From Thamnaconus septentrionalis (taxonomy: Eukaryota; Chordata; Actinopteri; Tetraodontiformes; Monacanthidae): DNA of 64,000 nt. Every line of letters starts with the position of its first letter. The first letter of the stretch is position 1. The notes under the pieces are model-generated. The model was not told the DNA's origin. It made no database searches and saw only the letters and a list, made by a program, of their open reading frames with translations. Below are positions 11,905-28,200 of the stretch, piece by piece. The stretch lies in contig CM020514.1 in assembly GCA_009823395.1 (NCBI GenBank), positions 11,887,466 to 11,951,465 of the forward strand, written 5' to 3'. A program made the position numbers and the translations under genes.

Positions 11905-12300
11905 CACTACTAGTCAAAAGTTTGGCCACATACTCCTGATTTAATGTTTTTGTTTTGTTTGGTTTTGGTTTTTTCCTTTTCATGACTTGAGTAGATTTTC
12001 CTTTTCATGACTTGAGTAGATTGTCACTCAAGCCATCAAAACTATGATTGAACACATATGCAATATGTATTAAACAAATAAAGTGTGAAATAACTCAAAC
12101 AAGTTTTATATTTTAGATGATCTAGAATAGCCACCCTTCATATAAAATATGGATATATAACATAACATATTTAGGTATTTAACATTTTTTTTCTTTTTCC
12201 ACATTAATGCACACATCTTGGTCGTACATATTTGATGTCCTCAGTATGTATGTACAGTGTAGAGAGTAGTAAAGATTGTAGTAAAAACTGACTGGTAGTG
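11905..12300. mobile_element. Tc1/mariner-type MITE remnant
   Basis: The left end CACTACTAGTCAAAAGTTTG and the right end CTGACTGGTAGTG form terminal inverted repeats flanked by TA on both sides (11903-11904 and 12301-12302), the Tc1/mariner target duplication. The interior matches my memory of a widespread vertebrate element whose TIR reads AGTCAAAAGTTTGGACACAC. It has no transposase ORF, and it carries a perfect 25-bp internal tandem duplication at 11971-12020. Confidence 0.7.
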
Positions 12301-12389
12301 TAAGTTGGGTATCATAGATGTGGGTATGAACAGGTTGAAAATCCTGGCAAAATTGTTTATCATTACCCTTCAATCGTTATAAAGTTGTT

Positions 12390-12533
12390 TTACACAAGCG
12401 GCAACGAGCTTTAACTCCGAAAGTCTGACTGCCTCTTTTTCCGGCTTCTCCTGCGGTTGTCAAACTGCGATGTGACAAGCGCGGCTAGCTAGTTGGCTAG
12501 CGCAAGCTAGCCCACTTAACCCAAAGTAACACA
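12390..12533 (+). promoter_or_regulatory. znf148: Candidate znf148 5' UTR exon
   Basis: A GC-richer island within AT-rich DNA (CTCCTGCGG, GCGCGGC) ends at a good donor, ACA|GTGAGT, at 12533/12534, about 0.9 kb upstream of the first coding exon. It would suit a non-coding first exon; no transcript evidence. Confidence 0.3.
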
Positions 12534-13411
12534 GTGAGTGTGTTTACGTTGTGGGGCTTATTGGTTGTTTACATTGTCGCTGTGTGTCCACGCCGTGTCA
12601 TTATACTGCTTACTAGATACACTGCGACTTGACCATCCGTTAGCAAGCCACACTGTCGATCTTGAAGCAAAGGGCCTGTAGTTGCTATGTAAGCTAGCGT
12701 CAAGATACTATTTTTCAAAAAAAATCAAGTGCTTGTCAAGTTAACGCCTAAGACTTGTGTAAAAGTGTGAGAAACAAGCAGGACTGTTAATATAACAAAA
12801 CAAAAAAAAAAAAAACCGTGCGTAACTTTGCTTTCTCAATTAAGAGGTACAGTTTTAACGTTGTTTGACAACAAACGTTAACGTTTGCAGTTCTGGCGGA
12901 AAACGTATTCTTTTAACTTTAGTAGAAATTAGTTGATTTGCGCAGCTTTGCATTGCCTCGTTAGACAAAATATGTATCCTTTTCAAAGTGACGCTTCTAA
13001 AATTGGCAGATTGCGATTAGATTTACATGTGTCTAAGTTTGTATTTACTTCAGACAGAATGTACAATGGAGTCCGGAACTATCTGAAAAACTGACCCAGT
13101 TTCACTGGTTAAAGCTAAACTGACTTACAATGATTGACCAATAACTGTGAGACACGGTTTTCAGAGCGTTTAATGCATACATGCCATGTTTAAAGTAACA
13201 TTTGCGCATGAAAATATCCAGCAAAACAAAGCCATGTCAAAGTCATGAAGTTTTCCCATTAAAAATCTAGACGTTTAAACTGGTAATTTTCCTTCCCCTT
13301 AATGTTTGTGTTGTTGTGATGTTCGATTTAACTAAAAACAGAAAAGAAAAAAAAATACACACATCTGACGTTCAGCATATGGTTTCTCAGTCCTTTCTTT
13401 TAATGTCACAG

Positions 13412-16963
<3,552 letters not shown>

Positions 16964-18628
16964 AGGGAAGTGGCAAACAATACATTTCTGTCTGTAATTT
17001 TAGCAGCACTTTATACCATGCCTCAATGTTTTTGTTTTTTTGCCAAACAAGTCCCATATGCATTTTTCTTTGAGCGTTTTGTCATACACAGGTTAACCTT
17101 TTGTGGAGGTTTCCTTTTTTATACTCATCAAGGAGAAATACCGACAATTGGCAAAAAATAATTAGCATTACCCCTTTATAAGGAATTGCAATTTTGCATG
17201 GGTTAATTTCTTGCTACAGAATGTGTTTTGAGAGATTAAGCGACCAAAGTGTAACACAAATATACCAATATACACACTTTTATTAGTAATTTCTGTTTGC
17301 CTTCGCAAAAGTGAGATCCAGTAACACTGGCTAGTGAATCAACATTGACTTTGTAAAATATAGTTCTCTATTTATGTGTTCTTGTTGGATCTACCTCCCC
17401 TGCAATCCAGACGTGGAGCTCCAGTGAAACTGCTTAAATCCCACCACTGCTGGACCAGATTTTAGTTTTCAATTTAATTCCAAAGTCACCTCAAAGGGTC
17501 ATTATTATGAATGCTACAGGAAAGTTGTTACTAATTTAATTTATCTAACTTGTTTTTAGATTTGGCCTAATTTGGTTGCATGGATATTGAAAAAAAAAAT
17601 ACTTGTTTGATTTGTGTGTGGATACATTTACTGAATTTCCTTACCCCAGATAATATATAGCTGCATACATTTAATGTCTGCAGGATAAACTCTTATTTGA
17701 CTTCAGAAGTATGGGTGAGTCATTTAAAAATGAAAGGTCCCACGTTATATTAACATGTTCAGAACTTGATTTCTGAATCTATACTTTGTGGGAACTTCCA
17801 GATGTTAGGATCTCGACAGAAACACGGCTGGTGGCTGAGAGTGGAAAATACACCTGACGGCAGGTGTTGTTTCTAATCTGGGAGAGGTATTGTGCCCTGA
17901 CTGACATCACAAGGGACATGTTTCCAAAAAAAAAAAGTGTTTTCTGAAAAGTAGAGCAAGCCTAACAAGTAAAAGATGTACTTTACTAATTTCTGGCGAC
18001 TTCATGGACAGACTAGAGATACATTATTGTTAGGAAACATTGATAAAGTGGATTTTGCCATGAATAGAATTTTAGAATAATGTGGGACCTTTTGAAGTTA
18101 ACACAATTGTGCTCAATCCTTTGCACAATTTGCACGGTTCACCACTGGGAATGTAAAAAATTGCTTTTGTGTAATAATAGAATTATACTTTTTGCCTAAA
18201 GTGCAACTGTACATGTTAAATTAGATTTTGAGTCTGACCCCTGAATAGAAGCTCTTGTTGTGTCCATTAAGAAAATCTAAAAATCAATGTTGATTCTTTT
18301 AACTGTTGTTACTCCCACTGGACCTCTGGTGGCTGCAGCTGAATTGTCCTCATTCTGCGGAGATGCACAAAAACTTCACTTATGGGATTTTTACTCATTT
18401 GTATTGATTTCTACGTTGTTTTAGTAGGGAGCTAAACAGTCTGAGACAGTGCATGAAGAAATTAGGTGCTCAGTTTCTTTTCTTTCTTTTTTTTGTTTAT
18501 TTAATTTTGTTCTGCTCTGGTGCCTTTTTTTTTTTTTTATCCCAGACTTGTCTTTACTTCTTTCGTTTTATTTGTTTGTTTGTTTTTCATAGGCTGCGCT
18601 TTAAGGCTTATTCCACTTGCACAATATC

Positions 18629-18634
18629 AATAAA
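18629..18634 (+). terminator. znf148: Polyadenylation signal AATAAA (proximal, znf148)
   Basis: Canonical hexamer 1.67 kb after the znf148 stop, followed by a T-rich region. Confidence 0.4.
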
Positions 18635-20127
18635 CACATAAGCTATAATATTATTCAGTCTTTTCTAGATTGAGTGGTGGGAGCTATCTTATTTTATCGA
18701 TTCTATTTTTCTTTTTTCTTGTCCAAAAACAGCACAAGGTTTCATCCACAGATTACATGTGGCTTGAAGGTTTTCTTTGATGCTGCTGCAGTATGTAAAT
18801 ATAAGCTCAGAGTTGTGCCCCGCATATCTATAGCTTTGGTAATTATTATCTATTTGCCGGTCACATCTGTCCAGGTCTTGCTGATTGTGTGAGATGTCTT
18901 TTGTGTGCTCCATCTCTCAGTTTTCCCTCTTGTGATGTATTTCCATGATTCAGAGTGTAAAGCAATGTTTTCGCATGGAAAACTAAGGTTAAGCTCCCTC
19001 TTGTTACAATTCTACTGACAATCAGGGACAGGCAATGCCCATGCTAATCATAAAACTTTTTATTCCCCCCTTGTCAATCATTCCCTCGAGAATTTATAGA
19101 AAGATGTTCTACTGTAAATAGGTTGTATAATTCTATGGTCTGAGAGTTTAAAACATTTTTGATATTGTGCAAGATACATATTTTGTCAGTTGGAGGCACA
19201 ATTTGATTTTGTGTTTTTTTTTTTCTGGTTTGTTAATTCCACTTCCTGACACGATGTGGCTGGTTGTATGAATATGTCACAGCTGTCACCAGACTCGGCA
19301 GCGTGGCTACAGTTGGTACCTGTGATTTGATATTTGTACATGTGTGTGTGAGCCAGTGTTTGACAATAGAAGTCAATGTATACTGATTGTGAAAGGCACC
19401 GGTTCCCTAATGGGAAAAAAAATACACCACCTGAAATTCTTATTCTTATTCATATTAGTTTGTGATCATTTTTAATTTGTCTCTTGCAGCATATTTTGGA
19501 TTGAATAGGACTTTTTTTTGGAGGGGTGGGAGAGGGGTGAAATAATCAACCCACCCATGTTTTTTTGAAGCAGTTCATTAAAGCACAGTGCTGAGGAGTA
19601 CCCCATAAATTATATAAGAAGCACTGTGTCTTTTTTTCTTAACTGTTGTCAGTAAACTGGCCATAAGTGTCCTTGTATAAGCTATAGACAAAAAAAAAAA
19701 GTTTTATGTAAAAAGATCTAAATAACGAACCTTTTGATAAACTATTTTTGAAACGTCATTTATGGCACTGATATGTACAGTCTATCGTATACAGTCTGTT
19801 GCTACCTTCATTTATTACTGTGCAAGTTGTTTGTGTCACGATATTTCAAAGGCAGATAGATGGGAATCTCTTCTTTGACTCCTTGTTGTAGGTCACTGAG
19901 GATGACCCCCCCATCTGTGTCACTGTAAGGTTGATCTGAAGTTGGACTGTAAGGTCTTATTTGCATGGTCTCTGACTTGTCGGGTCGTGTTATCTCGTTT
20001 TGTAGATATGTTCAGCTTTAATTGTAGCTGATTGATTTCGATCAAGTAACCCATGATTAGATTTTTTGCAATATATTATGATTTGTAAACAATCTGATTG
20101 TTGTTTTGATTGTTGTGTGTCCTTATA

Positions 20128-20133
20128 AATAAA
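20128..20133 (+). terminator. znf148: Polyadenylation signal AATAAA (distal, znf148)
   Basis: Canonical hexamer about 3.17 kb after the znf148 stop, with TGTTGTGTGT just upstream. Confidence 0.4.
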
Positions 20134-20150
20134 AGAAAAATCAAATATTA

Positions 20151-20950
20151 GACCCAGGAAAATCATTGTCCTGAAAGCCTTCACTGTCTTGTAGTTTTTA
20201 TTTTTTGCTATTTTAAACCCTTTAGATACTTCTTGTGCACACAGTAACATAAGGCCCTGCATGCACTTTAAATAGTCTGATTCAGACGAAGAACCTCCCA
20301 CCAGTGAAAAGGTAGATTATGTCGAAAGGTGCCTCTATTTCCAGGATTTAATGATTAAGTCAGTCCTCCCTGGACCTGCCAAAATCAACACATGATCCGT
20401 GTGCAAGCAACAACACACCCTGGAAAGTAACCAGTGACAACACTTGTATTTTAATGCACCTGTTGACTGTGATAGCAGCAGGAGGATTGGGAGTTTTTAC
20501 TCTCACTGTCCAGAATGACTGGGAAGCTTCACAATGACTGCAGTGACTTCCTGCAGCTTGGAATGATGTGGGACCCAGTGTCTGGTAGGTTCAATCTGCT
20601 GTTGATACATCAGAACATCGTTTCAATACAATTTTAAATTAGCCATGTACGGTGTTGAGACGTTTTTATTGTTTATGTATTCGCACTACCTGTTGTTTCC
20701 TAAAAGTTCTTCTCTGGTAGTATAATACAAATGCATAGAACTGTTTGCTCAATTGAAATTGTTGAATGTAATTTTAAAAAATAGAAATTGGCAATTTGAA
20801 GAATGTAAACCTATATAGTTTTACTCAAAACAATATAAGCGATTGATGTAAGAATCTTTCATCGTAATTGCCCTCGACGTCTCCTACTTTTCATTCAGAA
20901 AGAGAACTACGCATTAAAAACAACAACAACATAACGCTGTGAACGTAACA
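20151..20950. other. Intergenic between znf148 and slc12a8
   Basis: AT-rich spacer with no ORF of interest and no repeat that I recognise. Confidence 0.5.
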
Positions 20951-20989
20951 TTACTTTTTGCTTTGGAATGTGGCTAAACTCTAAAACTA

Positions 20990-21261
20990 AGACTAACTAA
21001 ACCTCTAAAACTTAAACAAGCCCAGCGTGCAGGCGCCAGGCGGTGATTGAGGAAATGTTGACAGCCACGCTCTTGACCGGAATACATCCTCCTGTTACAT
21101 CCGGGTGACCTCGTGCTGCACCTGTTGGTAAACCGGATAAGTTTTGAAGACAAACGCCGGTTCACTCCTTCAGCAAACCAAACCCCCAGCGTTCGTCGCC
21201 GGGCTGGACTGTTTGGTGGCGACTTTTCCACAGAAATAACACGGTGTTTGCGCAGGTTGAA
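20990..21261 (+). promoter_or_regulatory. slc12a8: slc12a8 promoter/5' UTR region
   Basis: GC content and CpG number rise sharply immediately upstream of the slc12a8 start codon (AAACGCCGG, CGTTCGTCGCCGG). This fits a core promoter and 5' UTR. A CGCAG| acceptor-like site just before the ATG leaves open a spliced 5' UTR. Confidence 0.4.
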
Positions 21262-21497
21262 ATGGAGAGAAGCCTGGCTGTGGGTTGGACCGTGCACACC
21301 TGCACCCAGGAGGGAGCGCTGCTGAAGGAGGGGGACCCCGCCAGCGCCCCCAACACTCACCCTCATGTGTGTGATTTGTTTCACGAGGATGCACAGGTGG
21401 GATCATTTTTTAAATTCTTCTTCTTCTTCTTCTTCTTCTTCTTCTTCTTCTTCTTCTTCTTCTTCTTCTTCTTCTTCTTCTTCTTCTTCTTCTTCTT

Positions 21498-21567
<70 letters not shown>

Positions 21568-21650
21568 TTTAAAACCAGGAATGTATTGTTCATATATTTT
21601 CTTTTGCATGCATAACAGGTCCCATGTTGTGCAAAATACACACATACTGC

Positions 21651-21747
<97 letters not shown>

Positions 21748-22248
21748 TAATTTTATATAAGAAAATAGAATTAAAGCTGGAAAATAGTTTAGTGCCGGAT
21801 CTTTGTATGTATGTATCTGTTCTTGCATTTTCATGTTTCACCTCACATGGTTAGTACCTGTTTTTTCTGTTCAGAGTTTCCAGCAGAGCAGTCAGCCTTG
21901 GTGGAGGATCAAACTGTTTGTATGGGAGCCGGTGCTCTTTGGAACCTGGGATGGAGTTTTCACCACCTGCATGATCAACATCTTCGGCGTGGTGCTGTTC
22001 CTACGCACAGGTTACCTTGTGGTAAGTCTTCCAAGGCTATTGTTTGTCCATCTCTCTTTAGTTCACTGTCAGGGTTAAGAATAATGCATGGGCCAGAAAC
22101 AACAGAAAAATCTGACTGTGTATTTGTGTGCATTCGGGTGGAGAGCATTTCATCCAAGACACAAAATAACAACCCAAATCTATGTATGTTTTTAAAGAAC
22201 CATGTGCCTCCCTATGCAACATCCAGCCTTTTGTTTGATGATGATGAC

Positions 22249-22282
<34 letters not shown>

Positions 22283-25200
22283 GTGATGGTGCACTGGGGC
22301 CTTTGACACATGTTGATTTTTATTTTTAGCTGCAACAATTATTAAGCATGTGCCATCCTGTCAGGCGATCACGAAACCTTGGGCGTGCACGTGTCATCGC
22401 AGGACGACGCTACAAAGACCCTGCGATTGTAACCGCGACATCAGTTTGTTCAGTACATGACAGCTAAAATATAGTCAGCGTAGGGATGACAGGGTTTCAT
22501 CTCAAGCGTGACATCCATCCTTATTATCTACAGGTATTGTCTCATCTGAACGAGTGCCTGTTTTTGCCTGCCTCTGTCTGCTTGAGTCTTTCTTTCCCCC
22601 AAGAAAGTATCATTACAGTAGAGTCCTAGTTTATTTAAAGTTCCAATTATAAAAACCTTTTTTGTAAAATCTGTAATCATCGTATCTCTTAATGAATAAT
22701 TCTGTGAAATAGTAATGAATCCTATGCAAAAACTATTTACAATATTAAAACATCCATAGAGAAAGTTAAAGGGACATTTTTCAGAGGATTAATCACTTAA
22801 ACTGGGTTATTCCACCAGAAACTTGAACTTGCTTTGGTTATTCAATGTGCGTTTTCGACGCAGTGTTTATGTATCTTCGGCTTCACCCATACGTGGCAGG
22901 GCAACACTGGCGTGCCGCTCGGCATGCTGCTGGTCTCACTGGTGGTGCTGGTCGCCCTGGTGACGGTGATGTCAGGAATCGGAGTGTGCAGCCACTGCGG
23001 AGTCGGAGGCGGAGGAATCTACTCCATGATCTCCACCGTCCTGGGCGGCAGGGTCGGTGGCACCGTGGGCCTCCTGTATGTGTTTGGACAGGTACGATTT
23101 TCCACTTGGCTTTTATGTATTTGTTTGTTTTCAAAGAGTTTGAATGAATGAATTTACTCTCCTCTCGCAGTGCGTCGCCGGAGCCATGTACATCACGGGC
23201 TTCTCCGAGTCGGTGGCCGAGGTGCTGGGCCTGCAGGGCCAGTGGGTGGTGCGGGGAATGTCTGCGGCGGTGCTGCTGGCCCTGCTGGGAATCAACCTGG
23301 CCGGTGTCAAGTGGATCGTGAGGCTCCAGCTGCTGCTGCTGGCTGTGCTGGCCATCTCCACGCTGGACTTTGTCATCGGGACTTTCACGCACCTCGACCC
23401 AGGTAGAGCTCAGGAACTTAAACACAACCACGGGATGGATGAGTAAAGGAAAGGGGCATTAATCTAACAGTTAGTATAATGGAGCCGTTCTGTCATTGTG
23501 CAGTTGGGATTATGAAAGGCAGGTTGAATGTTTATTGCAACAGCACCTGCCAAAGAAAAGATGTGAAGGAAATAGATGCTCGTAAAACCTCAATGATCTT
23601 TTTATTATTTCAGTTTTCAGCTTATCGATTTCACTGATACGCAGCCTTTGTTTGTTTCACTGGCCCCCCATGTTGTGCATTGGCTGCTGAAACTGATTTA
23701 TTCACAGCAGCAACAGGGCAAGATTTACTGCAGGATTTTCTTTGGTTAGCAAATTTAAATTGCACTTTTATAGAGAGGGAAAGAAAAACATCCGTGTAGA
23801 TCAAGACATTTAACAAGCTCGTCTCGATTTTGGCTCTGCTGTTGGTTTGTCCTTGTGTTTCTTTTGGCTGTTTGAAGTTTCAAAAAAAAGAAAAGGAAAA
23901 GTATCAATCTATTGATCTAAATAAGGCTGAAATAGTCTGGAATTTATTGGAATTTGCAGCACATTTTGCGGCCAGTAGATGGCACAATTGTATCAAATAA
24001 TTCTCACGGTATTGCTCTTTCCTTCAGAGTGTTATTTTATCAGACAATTCTGCAATTTCTCTTAAATGACAACCATATTTTTCTGCACTTTGTTTGTTGT
24101 TGTTTTTGTTTTAGATGTAGTTGTAATTTCCTGTTGTTTTTTTTTCCCTTTTCGTGTCTAACTTGAACAATTGGCAGTCTGCTTACCAACATTTCTTTCT
24201 TTCTATTCTCTCTCCCCCTGTGGTGAGAAAATGTTGCCTTTATAGACTAGATTGTGTTTTTTTTTTTTCTGCTGCCCTACAGGAAGTCCTTTCCCACATT
24301 TCCTGTTCACACTGATTATCAGCATCCTGTCCAGTGGGAAGAAAAAAGTGTTTCAGATATCAAGTATCTGAAAACACACTCACCGTCAACTTGACATAGC
24401 ACAGAATAGGAAGAAAAACAAACCTTTTTTAGCTTTTAAGTCTTGCTCACTAAATGCTCACTAATCACTAGAAAACAGAACCAAGCACTCGTCGCCCCAA
24501 CGTCCCCAGCCTTTTTCATGCTGTGGACTTTTTTTCTGCTAAACTTTTACAGTTTCATCTTTTGATCAGTCTAGCTTGCTCAAATTTAGCGCTGCTGTGC
24601 TGTGCGGTACGGTGTGGTGACCTCACGGTTGGCCAAGGACCAGGAGGCCCTCTCTGGCCCGCTGGAAAAGCCCAGATTAGCTTGAAAGCGAGGCACATCC
24701 TGAAGGGAAAGGATGTGGTCACACTTTGATAGCGCGTCTCCTTGGAGAACTAATCCCTCCGCTAGGTTTGGCTCATAGCGGGGCATCGCTGCTTGCCGGC
24801 GGATGCTCTGGACCAACCATACAAGGGTAGAGTTAGAGTGAAAGCTCTGATGCCTGGAGACATAACTTATCCAGGGGGTTCCTTGAAGAGAGACTATATC
24901 AACAAAGGAATGTTTGATTAGTTTTAATGCAAATCAAACAGCTTTTTAAAATTATTATTATTAAAGGTCCCATATTCGACTGATTTTTAGACCTTTTTTA
25001 TATGTATTTTTTATATTTTTCACTCAGGTTCTTATTTTACGTAGTTGTGATCTCCATCTGTTGAGTGTTTTAAGTCTAAGTCAATCCCATCATATTGCAG
25101 AAAATCGCGATGTGAATATATCGCAAGTGTGGAAAAGAATATATTTATACTTGACATGCAGCCAAACCATTGCGTTGCGCGCACATGAGATACAGCCTGG

Positions 25201-28200
25201 CCCATTGCGCCTTCACCCATACCCACTTTGTCAATGCGTAGCCCACTCCCCACACAACAGGAAGTCATAATGTGCTTTCTCAGTCTGGGCTTTAGGGTGT
25301 TAACCAGACTCACCCACATTTTTGTGCAGTGACAAAGACAGAGGGCCGGAACTGAGATCAGAGGCCTGATGCTGCTGCCGCCGCTGCTGCTGCATCTTCT
25401 CCCCATATGATCTGCTCTGTAATAAATAGCTCTCAGTCATTCCGGTGGGACGTCTCTCCCGCCTCCTTAACCCCTCTGTACGAGCGCTCTCCTCTTCATG
25501 CCCAGCTGTTTCTGCCGGCTCGTCAGGGAGACAGGAGGTCAGCCAGGTCGAGGGTGAAGCCTCGTTGTAATCTGGCCGCGCATTCCAGTCCGTATCAGAG
25601 GAACGCTCGAGCCTCTACGCCCATCAACACTCTCTTGAGGCGCCGCGCGTATTAAAATAAAAGTGTGAAACCAAAAAAAAAAAGGCGCCCTAATCTCAGG
25701 GTAAATTACGTGAGCTGAAGAGGAAGCTTCTAATCAGCCACAAAAACCCTCTGCAGCGAACATCTGGATGGGAGCTGATTTCTGCTCTAAACGCTTGCAG
25801 CCCCGTTCCCAGCTTGCCAAGCGGTTATTTAGGGAGCTAAATGCTTATATCAACACGCTTACAAAAACACGCTGACGGCTATTTCAACTCCGCTTGTTTG
25901 TATGCCTACAACTGCTCGGCTTCTCACACTCTCTCGGAGCTGCGACAAGTGTTTCAAAAATCACCCAACAGTCACAATTTGGCTGAAAAATAAAGATTTG
26001 TACATCAGGTGCTACATTATAGGGAATAACTCATTGTACCAAAAGGGAAGTAAAAGTTGGGGTGTCTTTTGTGTATTTTTATGCATTTATTGAAAATTTT
26101 GTGTAATATGTCTACTAAAAAGGCTAAATACAAATACATAGAAAAGCAAAACAATAAAAAGCATCATAAAACATGGCATGAAATCATGGCCTGTCGCGTC
26201 CTCTACTAGATCTGATGCACATTTTAATTATTAAAAAAAACTATAACAGAACATCTTTTCTGCTGTTCAGAATATAATAAACATGCCTCTCAGTCTTCTG
26301 ACTGCACAAAACCTGCAGCGGTCCTGCTGTGGTTGTCGCCCCGAGGCTTCTAGCCAAGTCGCTCAGACCGTGTGTTACTGGGAAAAAATGGGACGAAACA
26401 TCCTCCGCATGAGTTTTTAATCCCATGCTCGTGGGATCAGTGCAGTTTTTTTTTTCTCCTTTTTTTTTTAACAATCAGGTTCTCTTCGTCCAAATATTTT
26501 TACCTCAAAAATATGTGAACGCCCAACGCCGAGTGGAGTCATGCGTGGCTGGATGTTGGCGTGTGATGTTGTAATATGGGTGGGGAGCCTGCGGCGCAGA
26601 CATGGACACTGACTGCTCTGGATTTGACAGTTCCTGATTGTTTGGACAGTGGGCGGTCTCACGGGGTCACAGAGTTTGGCTTCCAGGGCCCGTTTAACGC
26701 CGGTTTTCACATCCTTGATACATTCCTGACCTCGAGAGCACGTTCACATAGAGCCACTTGTGGAGCCCGTACGCTTCTATGCTTTGCAAATAACAGGCAA
26801 AGAGGGGACCATCCTCAATCTGCGTTCCTTTATTTTCTTTCTTTCTCTGGAACTTGGAAGCTGCTGAGCTTCTGAAAAGGGTGGCGACTTCCTTTTGGAT
26901 AAACATGTCATTAATCTGAGAGAACACATTCTTTCCCATCGCAAGATAACCGCGGGGGAAATGTCCGGCGTTGTAACACAGACGGCCCTCCAGATTGTTG
27001 TGATTTTAAACACCTGCATAATCAACAAATAGACCTGTTCCTACTTTGAACGATTCAACTTCCTGTCTCTGAACAAATGCAAAGTGTTCTGAGGAGTTAC
27101 TAAAAAAAAAAAGCACACAGTCTTCTTTTGCTCTTAGGTGATGAAGCAGTATGTCGACATTTCTTGGCTGGATTCATCACACATTATTCCTTAAAACAAA
27201 AATTGTATGCTTTCCACGTACTGACTCAAGAAGTCTCTGAATATGCCATCATTATTATTATTTCAATTCTTCAATATTTGACACGTCAACTATGTCACCA
27301 TCTGCTGGCTTGACATGGTTATGTAGGCGTTTTCAACCGTGTCTGTGCTGCTGTGGGGATGTAGAAATGTTAATACATCTGGAGCTTGATTGGAATTCTT
27401 CTTTTTGAAAAAAAAAATGTATTTTTAAATTATCTCCTGTCATTTCAGTTAAATATTATGTATCATGGTTGCATTAAGTTTGGAGCATTTTTGTCTATTT
27501 CCTTTTCTTTTTTTTTTTCTTACGCTTATTCTCATACCAAATATGATGTGATGCAAGTTGCAATAGTGCGGTCTGGCAGGTCTTTACTGTTTGTGAAAGG
27601 GTTTATAAGTGAGTGCTGCTGCTGAATGAAACCTTTGGAGCTGCTGTGTGATTTGTGTGCCGCTGCTCTTCCTCTTCCAGAGCACGGCTTCGTCGGCTAT
27701 TCATCGTGGCTGCTCGGCACTAACAGCATGCCAGATTACAGTCCAGGAGAGAATTTCTTCACCGTCTTCGGTGTCTTCTTCCCTGCCGCCACAGGTGAGC
27801 TTCACCCCGGTGTCAGCCTTTCATCAACCGTCGTCACCATAAATGCATTTAAACACTTACCAACTTGTTAGTATTGCTTCCATTTTGTGGTTCGCTGCAA
27901 ATGTTGCCACGGTGTGAAAATGTGGTTTGCGCTGTATACCTACACGATGTGTGTGTTTGTGTGTGCAGGGGTCATGGCAGGCTTCAACATGAGCTCAGAC
28001 CTCCAGCGGCCTGAACATAACATCCCTGTGGGAACACTGGCAGCTGTCTTTACTTCGTATGACGACGCCTCACACAACACAAAAAAATACGAAAGAATGT
28101 AGTCGGCCAGCTGTGGAGTTCACACTGACGGGATTTGTGGGAGTACCAGAAGTTCTAAGTTGCATTAAAAAAAACAGTGTCAAATAATGGGGAAGTCTGT

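Larger units (their letters stand above)
16964..20150 (+). other. znf148: znf148 3' UTR (long)
   Basis: About 3.2 kb of AT-rich, non-coding DNA follows the stop codon. AATAAA signals occur at 18629-18634 and 20128-20133. Human ZNF148 also has a multi-kilobase 3' UTR, so transcription could end at either signal. No other gene is seen here. Confidence 0.55.

Noticed and set aside
21365..21841. Poly-Ser, poly-Phe, poly-Lys and Tyr-Ile ORFs on both strands
   Set aside because: Produced by the TTC, TTA and TA repeats in slc12a8 intron 1.
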